DNA of 64,000 nucleotides, from positions 1 to 64,000 of the forward strand of contig VDMD01000113.1 in assembly GCA_007026445.1 (NCBI GenBank), read 5' to 3'. This document shows, piece after piece, positions 41,898 through 52,817 of the stretch (positions within the stretch are counted from its first letter, which is position 1; every line of letters begins with the position of its first letter). The position numbers were made by a program, and so were the translations under genes. Under the pieces are notes generated by a model, which was not told the DNA's origin, searched no databases, and saw only the letters and a program-made list of their open reading frames with translations. The stretch comes from Schizophyllum amplum (lineage: Eukaryota > Basidiomycota > Agaricomycetes > Agaricales > Schizophyllaceae).

Positions 41898-44800
41898 ATG
41901 TCCTCGTCGTCGTCGTCGCCGTCGTTGCCGCGGGTGCTCAACACGCCGAGTGTGCACCACGCGCCGCTGATTTCGCTCGCGGAGGGAAACGCGTCGTTCA
42001 ACAACGTGCACTTTTGGTCGCTCATCGCGGTCACGCCCTGGCTGCTCAAGGCCTTCCTCCTCCCCCTCCTCTTCTGGCCCATCTCCATCATCACAACCAC
42101 CCTCTTCGGCTTCCAGCCCACATTCGGCTTCAAGACCTACCTCCTCCTCTTTGCCCTCTCCGGCTTCCCCGTCGCCATCGCCTACTGGTGGGCCATCTCC
42201 AAGCTCGGCCCACGTCTCGATGACCGCGTCCCCGTCGACCGCAAGCCGCTCACAGAGTTCTTTGAAATCCGCGACGCCGCATTCGCCGACGAGTGGAAGG
42301 ACCGCAAGGTCCCCATGCAGATCCTCCACGACGCCTATTTCGACGGCAAGGTTGACTTCAAGGGTGTGTCCGCCTCCCCCATTCCACTACCCCCTCTAAC
42401 AATTATCAGGCGACGTGCTCGAAACCCTCGAACAGCGCAACCACTACGCCTCCTTCGAATTCACCTACGAGCTCTTCAATACGTCTTCTGCAACTTCTTC
42501 CCCGAGGTCATCATGCACTCCCAGAACCAGGACGAGAACCAGATCCGCGACAACTACGACCGCGGCAACGACTTTTACTACTGGTTCCTCGGCCCACGCA
42601 TGATCTACACCTCCGGCGTCATCCGCGACCCTACCCGCAAGGAATCCCTCGAAGAACTCCAGGACAACAAGCTCCAACTCGTCTGCGAAAAGCTCGCCCT
42701 CAAGCCAGGCGAGACGTGCGTCAGCCCCCTTCACTTGTTACCCATCTCATTCCCCTCCCAGCCTCCTCGACATTGGCTGCGGCTGGGGCACCATGGTCTC
42801 CTACGCAGCCAAAAACTACGGCGTCGACGCCACCGGCGTCACCCTTGCAAAGGAGCAGGCAGCCTTTGGTACCGAGCGCATCGCAAAGGCCGGCGTACGT
42901 CCCTCCCATCCACCCTCAACCATCACTGACACCCCCCTCCTCCCGCCTCACCTCCCCCTCCGTCACCCACCCCCCTCAACCACCACTAACCTCCCTCCCC
43001 GCAGCTCACCCCCGACCAAGCCCGCATCCTCTGCCACGACTACCGCGAGATCCCCGCCGGCAAAAAGTTCGACAAGATCGTCAGCCTCGAGATGGCCGAG
43101 GTGAGTGGATCTATTCGTCGTGTCGAATGATTGCCATATCACAACGAGCTTTTGTCATGCCATACCCCTTTCCCCTACCCTTGAACCTAGGTCCCTCCCC
43201 CTCTGCCCTCTTCCCCCTCCCCCCCTCCTCTTTACCCAACCCAACCCTCCTACAAGAAAAAACATTAATGAGTACAGATCTAACCCCCTCCCTTCCCTCA
43301 CCTGACACCCCGCTCCCCATCCCCCCACCCTCGCCCACCCACACTAACCCCCCCCCCCCCTAGCACGTCGGCATCCGCCGCTACCACACCTTCCTCACGC
43401 AGGTGTACGACCTGCTCGCGGACGACGGCACGTTCTTCTTCCAGGTGTCTGGGATTCGGGCCAGGTGGCAGTTTGAGGATTTGGTTTGGTGAGTTGTGTT
43501 AGGGTTGTTTGAAAGGAAAGGGGAGGGGTGTTTTGGTGGTTGGGTTTGGGGGTTTTGGTGGAGGGGAAAGGGCGGGCTTTTTTGTTTGGGCGGGCGGGCT
43601 TTTTTTGTGGAGGGCGGGCTTTTTCTTCTCCTCGTGCCGTTTTTGGTGTCGGGCGTGCCGTTTTTGGTGATGGCCGTGGCGTTTTTGGTGTTGGCCGTGG
43701 CGTTTTTGGTGTTGGGCGGTTGGCGTTTTTGGTGGTTGTTTTTTTGGGGGGGAGGTTGGATGGGTGGAATGGGAAGGGAAGGGCGGTGCTTTTTGGGTTG
43801 GTGGTTTGCGGAGGGAGGATGGAGGGGATTTGAGAGGGGAGGGGATTTTTTGGTTGGCGGTCGTTGGCGGGCGGGTTGGTGGATGGCGTTTTTGGTTGGC
43901 GGTCGTTGGCGGGCGGGTTGGTGGTTGGGTTTTTGGTACTAAGGGGGGAGGGAGGAGAGAATTGGGGTGGTGTGCGAGTTTTATACGCGGACCGTCGTCC
44001 GTGGCGCCGCGTGTCCCTCGCCCTCTCCCCACCCCTTCCTCTCACCCATCCCCCTTCCTCCCCCCTCTCCCTTCCTCCCCCCCCTCCCTCCCTCCCCCCT
44101 GTCCCTCTTTCCCCTCCCTTCTCCCTCCCCCCCTCTCCCCCCTTCCCCTCCCTGTCCCTCTTCCTCCTTCCTCCACCCTCCCTCACCCCTTTCTTACACC
44201 CACCTCCTCGTACAAACACCCCTATCCCCTCCCACACAAACAACACCCACCTCCTCTCGTACTAACACCACACCTCCCCCAGGGGCCTCTTCATGAACAA
44301 ATACGTCTTCCCCGGCGCGGACGCCTCGTGCGCGCTCGGCTGGGTCATCAATAAGCTCGAGGGGGCGGGTGAGTGGTTTTAGTTTTTGGCTTTCTGTGCG
44401 TCGAGTCGTATAACTCGCCCGCCGTCGTCGAGTCGTGTTACTCGCCCGCCGTCGTCGAGTCGTGTTACTCGCCCGTTGTCGTCGTCGAGACTCGCCCGTC
44501 GTCGTCGAGTCGTGTTACTCGCCCGCCGTCGTCGAGTCGTGTTACTCGCCCGCCGTTGTCGTCGTCGAGTTGGTTCACTCCTCCTCCCCTGTCCCTCCCG
44601 TCTCCTCACGTCTCCCCCCTGTCTCCTCACGTCTCCCCCCTCCCTCCCTTCCCTTTCCCCCCTCCCTCCCTTCCCTTTCCCCTTTTCCCACCACCCTCTC
44701 CCTCCTCTGTCTTCCCCACACCTCGCGTCCCTCCCCTGTCTCCCCGCCCGCCCCCCCTCCCGTCTCCCCCCCTGTCTCCTTTCCTTACACTCAACCACTC

Positions 44801-46155
44801 TCCCCTCCCCTTCCCTCTTCGCCTCCCTTCTCTCCTCCCTCACGTCTCCTCACCCCCCCTGTCTCCTTCCAACCCCCCTCTGCCCCTTCTCCCCTTCCCC
44901 CACCTCTCCTTACACCCCCCCCTCTTCGCCTCCACCCAAAAAAAATCTAAACCCCTTTTAAAACCCCAATAACACCCCCCACCCTAGGCTTCGAAGTCAA
45001 ATCCGTCGACGTCCTCGGCGTGCACTACGCGGCCACGCTCTGGCGGTGGTATGAGAATTGGTTGGGGAATAAGGAGAAGGTGCGTTTTAGTGTGGGGGTT
45101 TTGTGTGGTATTTTAGTGCGGTGGTGGTTGTTTGAGCTGGTGGTGGTTGTTTGTTTGAGCTGGTGTGGGGGGGGGGGACAGCCGTCCGCTGGCGCGGTGT
45201 TTACTGCGGTCTGGCACGGCGTACACTGCGCTCGGGCCCGGCGTACACTGCGCTCGGGCACGTCGTCCCTTCCCTTCGCCAACCCACCCTCCCCAACCAT
45301 CCCTCACCCTTCCCTACGTCCCCCTCCCATACCATCCCTCACCCTACACTTCACCCCCCCCCCCCCTCCCAAACCATCCGCTACCCTTCCCTTCTCCCTT
45401 CACCCCCCCCCTCCCAAACCATCCCCTCCTCTACCCTCCCCCTCCCTACCCCACTGTCCCTCTACACTCATCGTACCCCTCCCCCTACCCTCCTCTTCCC
45501 CACCCCCTCCACCCACCTACCCCTTCCCTCCCACACTCCCTAACTTACACTCGCTAAACACGATGGAATAAACCCAAGCTAACCACGATGGAATAAACCC
45601 AAACTAACCACGATGGAATAAACCCAAACTAACCACGATGGAATAAACCCAAACTAACCACCCCCCGCAGGTCCTCGAAAAATACGGCGAGCGCTGGTTC
45701 CGCGTCTGGGCGTTCTTCCTCGCGTGGAGCGTGATTGCGAGTCGGTGAGTTCTTTGTTTCTTTCGCTTCCGTCCTGCGCGCATGGCTCGATTCGGTCCTG
45801 CGCGGCTCGCTTCGGTTCTGCGCGCATGGCTCGCTTCGGTCGTGCGGCGCGTGAATGCGCGGCGTGAAGCGCGGTCCTTCATCGTCGTCGTCCGCGCGGT
45901 CCTGCGCGGCGTAAAGCGATCGTGTTTCCCTTCCCTACACCCTCACTAACGCCCACCTACACCCTCACTAACGTCCGCCTCAACAGCCAAGGCTCCGCAT
46001 CCCTCTTCCAGATCACGCTGCACAAGAACCTGAACGGGCACCCGCGGTATGAGGGGATTGGCACGCAGCATGGGATCCATGTCGATGCGCGGCGTGGCGA
46101 GAATGTGACGTCGGAGAGGGAGAGGGTGGCGATTGATGATGATCCCGATTTCTAG
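41898..46155 (+). CDS. Sphingolipid C9-methyltransferase (CFA-synthase family), frameshifted
   Basis: The family adds the C9 methyl branch to the fungal glucosylceramide sphingoid base, using SAM in the endomembrane. ATG 41898. Exons are 41898-42363, 42410-42715, 42762-42894, 43005-43100, 43364-43488, 44283-44368, 44988-45079, 45671-45744 and 45987-46155. Two N-terminal membrane segments (WSLIAVTPWLLKAFLLPLLFWP; YLLLFALSGFPVAIAYWW) precede the catalytic domain, which shows YDRGNDFYYWFLGPRMIYTSG, SAM motif LLDIGCGWGTM, VSLEMAEHVG and a C-terminal WFRVWAFFLAWS helix. Exon 2 is one base short. FEFTYELF and YVFCNFFPEVIMH lie in different frames around 42,471-42,482, and the exon's phase also fails by one base. 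This is either a real null mutation or a sequence error. Three introns are swollen to 591-794 nt by low-complexity DNA. Confidence 0.88.
43489..44282 (+). repeat. Expanded low-complexity intron (794 nt)
   Basis: Spliced out between TTTG|GTGAGT and CCCCCAG. The first ~450 bases are G/T-rich with GGCGTTTTTGGTG units; the last ~300 are C/T-only. The two halves are strand-asymmetric and could pair. Confidence 0.8.
44400..44580 (+). repeat. 27-bp minisatellite inside an intron
   Basis: About six copies around GTCGAGTCGTGTTACTCG, within intron 44369-44987. The rest of that intron is C/T-only. Confidence 0.88.
45555..45662 (+). repeat. 25-bp minisatellite inside an intron
   Basis: Four copies of a unit containing CTAACCACGATGGAATAAAC, at the 3' end of intron 45080-45670, ending about ten bases before the acceptor. 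Confidence 0.92.
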
Positions 46156-47044
46156 TGGCGAGAGGATTTCTAGTTGGGGAGGGGTCGGGGAGGACGAGTG
46201 GAGTGTAGGAGTGAAGGATGTAGGCTGGGCAGGTGGTGTAGACGGCGCAGGTGGTGTAGGCGGCGGCGGTGGTGTAGACGGGCGAGGTGGTGACGACCCG
46301 GCGCCTGGGGCGCGTGTCGAGCGACATAGTAGATGAGCCCGGGATAGCGCGCTGACGAAAATTACGGTACTTAAAGCCTCACGAATAGATCCACTACTAA
46401 TGGCCGTTGTTCGCCATGCTCCTTGTTCAATTGGGTGGGATGCGTGTTCAATTGGGTGGGATGCGGGCTCGATGAGGTGGGATGCGGGCTCGATGAGGTG
46501 GGATGCGGGCTCGATGGGGTGGGATGCATAGGGGATGCATGTTCTGTTTCCTGTCTCCTTCATGATTATCCTGTTCCCTCCGTGCTTTTGATACCACTCC
46601 AGCCCAGTCCAGTCCACTCCTACTCTCCCCAGGCGGACGTTCGAGCCTACACACTCCGCGGCGCGATCCGTGAGCCTCCTCCGCGCGATCCTTGATCCTA
46701 CTCCGAGCGCGATCCTTAGCTTGAGCCTTTTCGCCTGGAAGAGTCCCCAAACCGCCCCCAGTTGTCCTCAGTCTCCCTTGGGCCTTGGGACGAACGACCG
46801 CAGGGCGTTTTGTGATGTCCACATTGAGTAAGTAATATGTTTACCACGCGGCACACGTGAAATATGGTGTGACGCAAGTTCTACGCATGTTCAACTTCCA
46901 CTGCTTTCGTCTCGAACCGTCACTAGCACAGGTGGTGTGACCCTGTCTCTCTACCAGGCCTCTTCGCACGGCCTCGCACTGCTTCCTCTCCTGTATCGTG
47001 ACCTTTGCCAAACAGACTCCAGAGCAATTGGCCCAAACAGAGCA
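46156..47044. other. Intergenic region with short tandem repeats
   Basis: It contains GGTGGTGTAGACGGCG-type repeats (about 46,230-46,300) and a 21-bp array at 46,424-46,528 (core GGGCTCGATGAGGTGGGATG, five copies). No gene recognised. Confidence 0.6.
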
Positions 47045-48490
47045 ATGGACGGCAGCACGTTCACTGCGCACATCTCCTACTACGATTATCCTTTCGCCCC
47101 CGCCACAAAAGAGACTGATCCTCCGATATTGCGTGTCTGGACGGAGCTGCGCCCATACCTGCTCACCAAGGGATACGAGATTCCAGAGGATATCACAGCT
47201 CCGTGGCTCGGCTCGCTGTATCTGGGCGGAGAGGACGATGCCATACCGGTGTGTAGGCATGATCTGCCATGTATGCATCGTCGTCCTCACCATTTATATC
47301 ATTGAACAGAAGGACGGCTCGAACGCCATCCGCGCCAAGCGCCGCTGTGATGCCGCCCCGGTCATCGTCAAGATAATTATGCAGCCCTCGCGTGAACTCG
47401 CAATCCATCAATATCTGCTCAGCTTCGAGCATCCGCATAATCACACTGTCCCCATCATTGACTCTTTCCCTTTCATACGGTACACCGGGGACCAGTACCT
47501 CGACTGGATGATCATCGTCGAACCGATGATCCACAAGCGTTTCATTGATTATTCCTTGGTTCAATTGCACGGGGAGGTCCTGGTCGGGATACGTCAGGCG
47601 CTCGAGGTGTGCCTTCTGTCGCCCACGACCCGCTGCGTCTGACAATGGCAAAGGGGCTCGCTTTCATGCACCTGCACCACGTGGCTCACGGGTACGCTGC
47701 CCCACACACCCCACCCCACCTATCATGACTGATGCTAATATAATCACAACAGCGACATATGCATCCCGAACATGTACTACATGTCTGGGACAACGTTCAA
47801 GCACGGCATCCCTGCACACCCCGCCGCGCCTTCCTGGGCCTCTCGAGTCTGGCGCCCCTGGCGCCTCTTTTATCTTGACTTTGGACTGTCCGTGAAACTT
47901 CAAGCCGACGATGCGAGCCGCTCGTGCGTGCCCTACCGCGGCGGCGTCATTGTTCCCCCCGAGGTGTTGGCGTGCAAAAATGCCCGGAAGCCTCTCGTCT
48001 GTGACCCTTTTGCAGCAGATGTCTACCGTCTGGGCCGCGTGCTTAGGGATACGTCGATGTTGGTGAGCCTCGTCAAACTCCAAGGCGAGACTGCGGACGG
48101 GGGCTGACTTTTCTGCTCTAGCTCGACCCGGAAAATGACACGTTTTATCTTGTTGCTCTTGGATTTCCTGAAGGGATCTCCACCCTTCTCGAACACATGA
48201 CGCATGAAGAACCCGAGAGAAGGCCGTCTGTGCACGAGTGCTTGCGACTTTTTCACACGGAGACGCAGGTAAGTACGTCCCACGTCTTTTTGTTTGAATT
48301 GTATTTATTCATCGGTATCTCATCCGTCTAGAGCCTTTCTCTATACAGGTTACTACTCCCCGACATACCCTTTTCCGCATTCTGGCATGTCATGACTCGC
48401 TGGGGTGAGGGCCAGAGCCGCGCTGTTCTGTCCTACTTCCCGCGTGTCTTGATCTGCCTTTTCTTTGGCCCACGCGGTAGGCTTTGGTGA
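47045..48490 (+). CDS. Protein kinase-like protein, copy 1
   Basis: A kinase-fold protein of about 384 residues; the substrate is unknown. Exons are 47045-47248, 47310-47606, 47654-47691, 47753-48062, 48122-48268 and 48332-48490, all joining in frame. Catalytic features present are the ATP-anchoring Lys89 in VIVK, a likely helix-C Glu97, the catalytic loop AHGDICIPN (Asp181, Asn186; Gly replaces the usual Arg of HRD) and LDFGLS (Asp222). There is also an F-helix-like DVYRLGRVL. The usual glycine-rich loop is not obvious. The N-terminal ~68 residues with YDYPF..TKETD are shared with the second copy at 63.4 kb. A remnant of the CSC1-type channel starts directly downstream. It may be an active kinase or a pseudokinase. 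Confidence 0.82.
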
Positions 48491-48519
48491 TGACTGGCGA
48501 CAGGAAATTATATGCAAAA

Positions 48520-48712
48520 TTACTCTATATGCGTCCTGTATGCGGCCACGTATGTATTTTTCCCATATTTGCAGCCGGCGTCCTCATGCCCAACAACATC
48601 CAAGTGCGTGTCCGTCGTCTTCCTTGTGCATACTTCAACGGCCCCGCAGAACAACGAGGATCTGCTCAACGACGGCGACGAAATCGATCCAAACGATGAC
48701 TGGCCGTGCTCA
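48520..48712 (+). pseudogene. CSC1-type channel gene fragment
   Basis: Two short stretches match the channel gene at 56.6-56.4 kb on the other strand: an AAGVLMPNNIQ segment, then NNEDLLNDGDEIDPNDDWP. They are separated by a GTGCGTGTCC..CCCCGCAG stretch equivalent to the channel's intron at the same place. Retention of the intron points to DNA-level duplication, not retrocopying. The flanking exon parts are missing or out of frame. Confidence 0.8.
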
Positions 48713-48856
48713 CGGATGACGCTCGGAGGATCTGCTCACAAAAGTCAAGCTCTCATCCGGGTCGCCCCAGTCATGGCTGCTCAGAATCAAAATTACGCCA
48801 GCCCCATGCTTGGATGGACAGCAGCCCCGTGAATGGACAGTCGATCAGACCAACCC

Positions 48857-49404
48857 TCACTCGAACTTCTCCACCAGCACCTCCGAGGAAACAGCCTGAT
48901 GTGGCTTTCCCTCCAACATCCTATGCCCCTTCTCCACGACATCCAGATACACGTCCTCCGGCCGTCTCCTCGTCCTCCACACGCCCTCCTCGTCCTCCAC
49001 ACGCCCTCCTCCCGCAATATATCCAACCCCCTCAACACCCACGTCGAGCTCGTCCACCCATTCACCGGGTTCCCGAACTCGCTCACGCGCCCCGCCGCGT
49101 CGCGCACGCGCCAGCCCTTGTCGTACGCGGGGACGCGGTTCCGCACCGTGTCCCGCAGACTCGTGACGGTGTACGCGTCCGTCGCGAGCAGGTCGATGAT
49201 GCCCAGGAAGCCCGTCGTCTTCACCACGTCCTCCGTGCGCAGGCTGTGCACGTACTGCCCGTCAAGGACTTTGATCTCGAGGACAATAATGGGCTGTTTA
49301 TTCCACGTGGGCTGGTCTGTGGCGGCGATCGCCCAGTGGAAGTAGCCTGGCTCGCCATGCATTTCGGGGACGTGGAAGAGGGCGATTCCGATGCGGATTG
49401 GCAT
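48857..49404 (-). pseudogene. Small conserved-looking protein gene frameshifted by a 20-bp duplication
   Basis: ATG at 49404, product unknown. The reading MPIRIGIALFHVPEMHGEPG.. and a WTSSTWVLRGLDIL segment resemble a family of small fungal hypothetical proteins (DUF6914-like, from memory, unverified). At 48971-48990 and 48991-49010 the same 20 bases (CGTCCTCCACACGCCCTCCT) occur twice. Ignoring one copy, the frame continues through RPEDVYLDVVEKGHRM to a stop at 48857, giving about 176 residues. With both copies it runs out of frame. The duplication is visible; whether it abolishes function is inferred. Confidence 0.68.
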
Positions 49405-50461
49405 ATTGTTGGTTGAGCCTTTTAGGGGTGGGAGAGCTTTGTCTGTGGCTGATCCTGTAGTTCGTTTTATCAGCTCGAGCTCCTCTATACGCGAATCATC
49501 TTACTCCAGGCAGATACTCACGACTTAATTGCAGGAGATAGACGAGAGTGGGGGGCCAACACGCGCGTCAACGTCGAGGGACGCGTCATTAATATTGTCG
49601 AACGTCGTATCACGTGCACCGGCGAATTCCGATTCTTCTGTATCTTCGTCATACACTGTTGTCATTTGTGATCCACCGCCAGCTGCGTCCACCGCAATCT
49701 TACACTCGATGGGCTCCGCGGTCTGTGCCTTCGCTCTAGTTCTCTGATGAAGATGCAGCTTATGAAGCCTTCCTTCCGTTCACATTCTCGTTCGTCGTGA
49801 GAATGCACTGACGTCGAGGAAACCGGAGCCGTGTCGGGGATCTCGCGAGACTCAAAGGTTGCGCAGCGCACGCGGACACAGCGCTGGCCATAAAGGGTCC
49901 CACTGACCTCATCTGCACCACTGCACTGTATGCAGCAATGACCGCCTTACGCCGAGCCGGACATATTTTGTTTCGAACAAGGTCCCGCTCGTTTTTTTTC
50001 TCAAGGCAAGCTTGTACATCCCAAACCGCTCCCCGAAGCCTGCACTTTCGAAGGCGGCCGCACACACTCAGGAGGTATATGTACTTGCCGTCCAGTTTCC
50101 ACCTCCCGGCCAGCTCCCGGCCGGGCTCCCACACGCTCCCAACCGGCCTCTCACACGCTCCCATCACACTCCCATACAGCATGTTCTGCCTCGACCAGGC
50201 CTCGACGCGGCGACATCGGCGTTCCATTATAATATGATCACGGCACTCAACGCCGGTCCCTCTTCTTGATTCCCCAGCATGCTTCCAGGCCAGCAGCGCG
50301 CTTGCCGCTTATAAGCTCGCCGACGACATACGCGCACGCCTTTTGCTGCTCTCGTGTCGCATTCCTGTGATCGCTCCTTCTGTACCCGCCCCCTTGTATT
50401 CGGTCTTCTTGGACTGCTCTCATCGTCTTGCTCTCACGTCCTGTCCTTTCTTGTCACGATA
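49405..50461. other. Gene-free interval
   Basis: I recognise nothing. The 3' part holds a CCAGCTCCCGGCCGGGCTCCC duplication-like stretch near 50,110 and is the presumed promoter of the next gene. Confidence 0.4.
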
Positions 50462-52475
50462 ATGTCAATGACGGACGAGGTTCTCCCGAGCGCGGACGAC
50501 AGCATCGGCGCCGTGCTCGTCGGATTCGGCGCGACGTTCTGCTTGTACGGCATGATCCTTGTTCAGACACACCACTACGCGCAGCACGCGGCGAGCGATC
50601 TACGGTGGTACAAGATTATGGTGCGTCGAGGGCTCCTGGTGGATTTGGCTCCGGGTGAGCTAAACAAAGGATAAAGGTGGCCCTGGTCGTGTGCGTTAGC
50701 CCAGTCTTTTGCTGTAGGCATACGCGTGCTGACGATCGCTCCAGCCTGCTGGAGACTGCAGACCAGCTATTAATGTCGAAAGCCACGTACTATTTAACGA
50801 TCACGCGGTTTGGGAATATGTGTAGTGTAGCATGTAGCGGGCCATGGTGCGTGTATCGGTGATGATCCCCTTCCTTGATCGTGCTGACGGCTCCTTGCTT
50901 GTATCTCAAGGGTCATGGTGCGTCGCAAGCCAATTTTCACAATCATCGAATTCATCATAACGATTTCAGACATCTCTCATCCTCGGGGCAAGTCTTCAGC
51001 TGCAAGCCGATCTGCGGTACAGTTGCTGACCGTCGACTCAGGCAATCATCGGCTTGATAGTCAGGGCGTGAGCACCGCCTTCTTAACAACAACTGTCGCT
51101 GAGCATCCGCAGGTACTTTACGCTGCGCATATACCGATGTTCGAGTCACGTCTTCGTCCTTTCATCACAAAACTGACTTGCGGCCCTTCTTAGTGAGTGC
51201 TGGTAACATTCCCGTGACTGCGTTCGTGGTGAGTACCACCATATCTCCACGTCCATGCCCAAATCATCATCTAAAGACACGTAGGGCGTCGTCGTACTTG
51301 CGCAGTTTGGTCAGTCAATCGTTCATTCCGATGTAATTTGTACTCATCCTTCATGATAGGTGTTTCCATCAGTGAGCTCTCCGGCCGCAGCGTATGCCTA
51401 CATTCACATCTGAACAACATATTTCCAGCTTTCTCGGCCAGGGTGTACGTCTGACCGCGTGTTTGAGAACTCGGTGCTCATCCAGGGCAGGTTATCCCTG
51501 AGCATGGTCATGGAGATCGTCAAGCTTCAGGTTCGTCATGACTATACGTGACCAGCAAAAGCCCCGCGGCCTAGTCAGCCTTTGCTACACCGGCGCTGAC
51601 CTCATACCTCAGATGTCCGGGAGCGTCACCCTCGCGCTGACCATGATTACGGACCTGCTGATCGCAGGCGTACTGAGTTGGCATCTGTTCAAGCTTAGAA
51701 CGGGGCAGAAAGAGTATGTGCATATCCTGACTACGATCTATGATCAGCTTTAGTCCGTGTCGCTCTCTACTCATATCTGGTTCATGGCAGGTCTGACTCC
51801 ATCCTCAAACGCGCTATCGCCACAACGTGATGAATTTCTGCATTCTTCTCTATGCACCCACTGCTGACTACTACCCTCAGGCTCAACGCTGGTATCATGA
51901 CCAGGTACGTCTCTATTGACCGCGATGTCGCCCATAAAATTTAAGCCTTCTATCGGCTCAGTATCCTGAGCATTGTCACTACGGTCCTAGTACGTGTTCA
52001 ACAGCTTTTCGATGCGCATGATCGACCAATATTCCAGGTCAACGTCCTGCCGACTACAGCTTGGTACACTGCATCGTACATAGCGCTCTCCCGCGTGTAT
52101 GCTATATCATTATTGTTTGTGTACGTGCACTGGTTATAAGGACGTTCTCCTCGCCCACCGCCACACTAATCACCCTACAGCCTCAACTCGCGCTCTGCAA
52201 GCGCCCGCCGGATGCCAGCCCGGCGCACCGAGGCCACCGTCGTCGAGGTGCAAGTGGAGACAATCGAACGCCACGAGATCTCGCTCCCAGCCATGCGCCA
52301 TGACCCGCACGGGCGACGCGAGTCGTACTCGCCGAATGGGCGCCGCGAGTCACGGTCCTACATTCCCTTCTTGCGCCGCGACCCGACCATCGACCCTTTC
52401 CCGCCGTACGCGACCCCATCGCCAGGGACGCCCAACTCAACAGCGGACTACAAAGCCAGCTTACAGTCTGCCTGA
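50462..52475 (+). CDS. DUF6534-like seven-transmembrane protein
   Basis: A basidiomycete membrane protein family of unknown function. The first exon (50462-50620) encodes a short tail and a membrane helix, DDSIGAVLVGFGATFCLYGM, then THHYAQHAASDLRWYKI. A later exon encodes SVTLALTMITDLLIAGVLSWHLFKLRTGQKE, a typical penultimate helix with an RTG-like loop. The last exon (from 52181) is a hydrophilic tail rich in Arg, Ser and Pro with duplicated GRRES segments, ending at TGA 52473-52475. The middle is split into many small exons; I could not join all of them, notably 50,720-51,540, so the model may be partly degenerate. Confidence 0.62.
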
Positions 52476-52817
52476 GGCGGAATTGCGGTCTGTTTGGGCG
52501 AGCTGGTCTGTCTGGATCAGTGTATGACTATTTGGGGCGGGAGCAGGGTTTTAGTAGCCACTCGTGCATTGCGAGGTATACACCAGGAGAGGGAGGTCTT
52601 GTCATTGTCGACCATTTACTCTACACCCGTCTTTTTACAACTGGAAGAGCCAATGTCGTGGAATTGATGCGAGAGCAGACATTGACTCGCAGTCAATACC
52701 AACACATTAAGGTACCAGATATAACAGTCCCATCCATTGGATCAAGCATACAAATCACAGGTATATATGAGCACAAACCAAAATCAATATGAGTAGTAGA
52801 ACCCAAAGCATCGTCGA

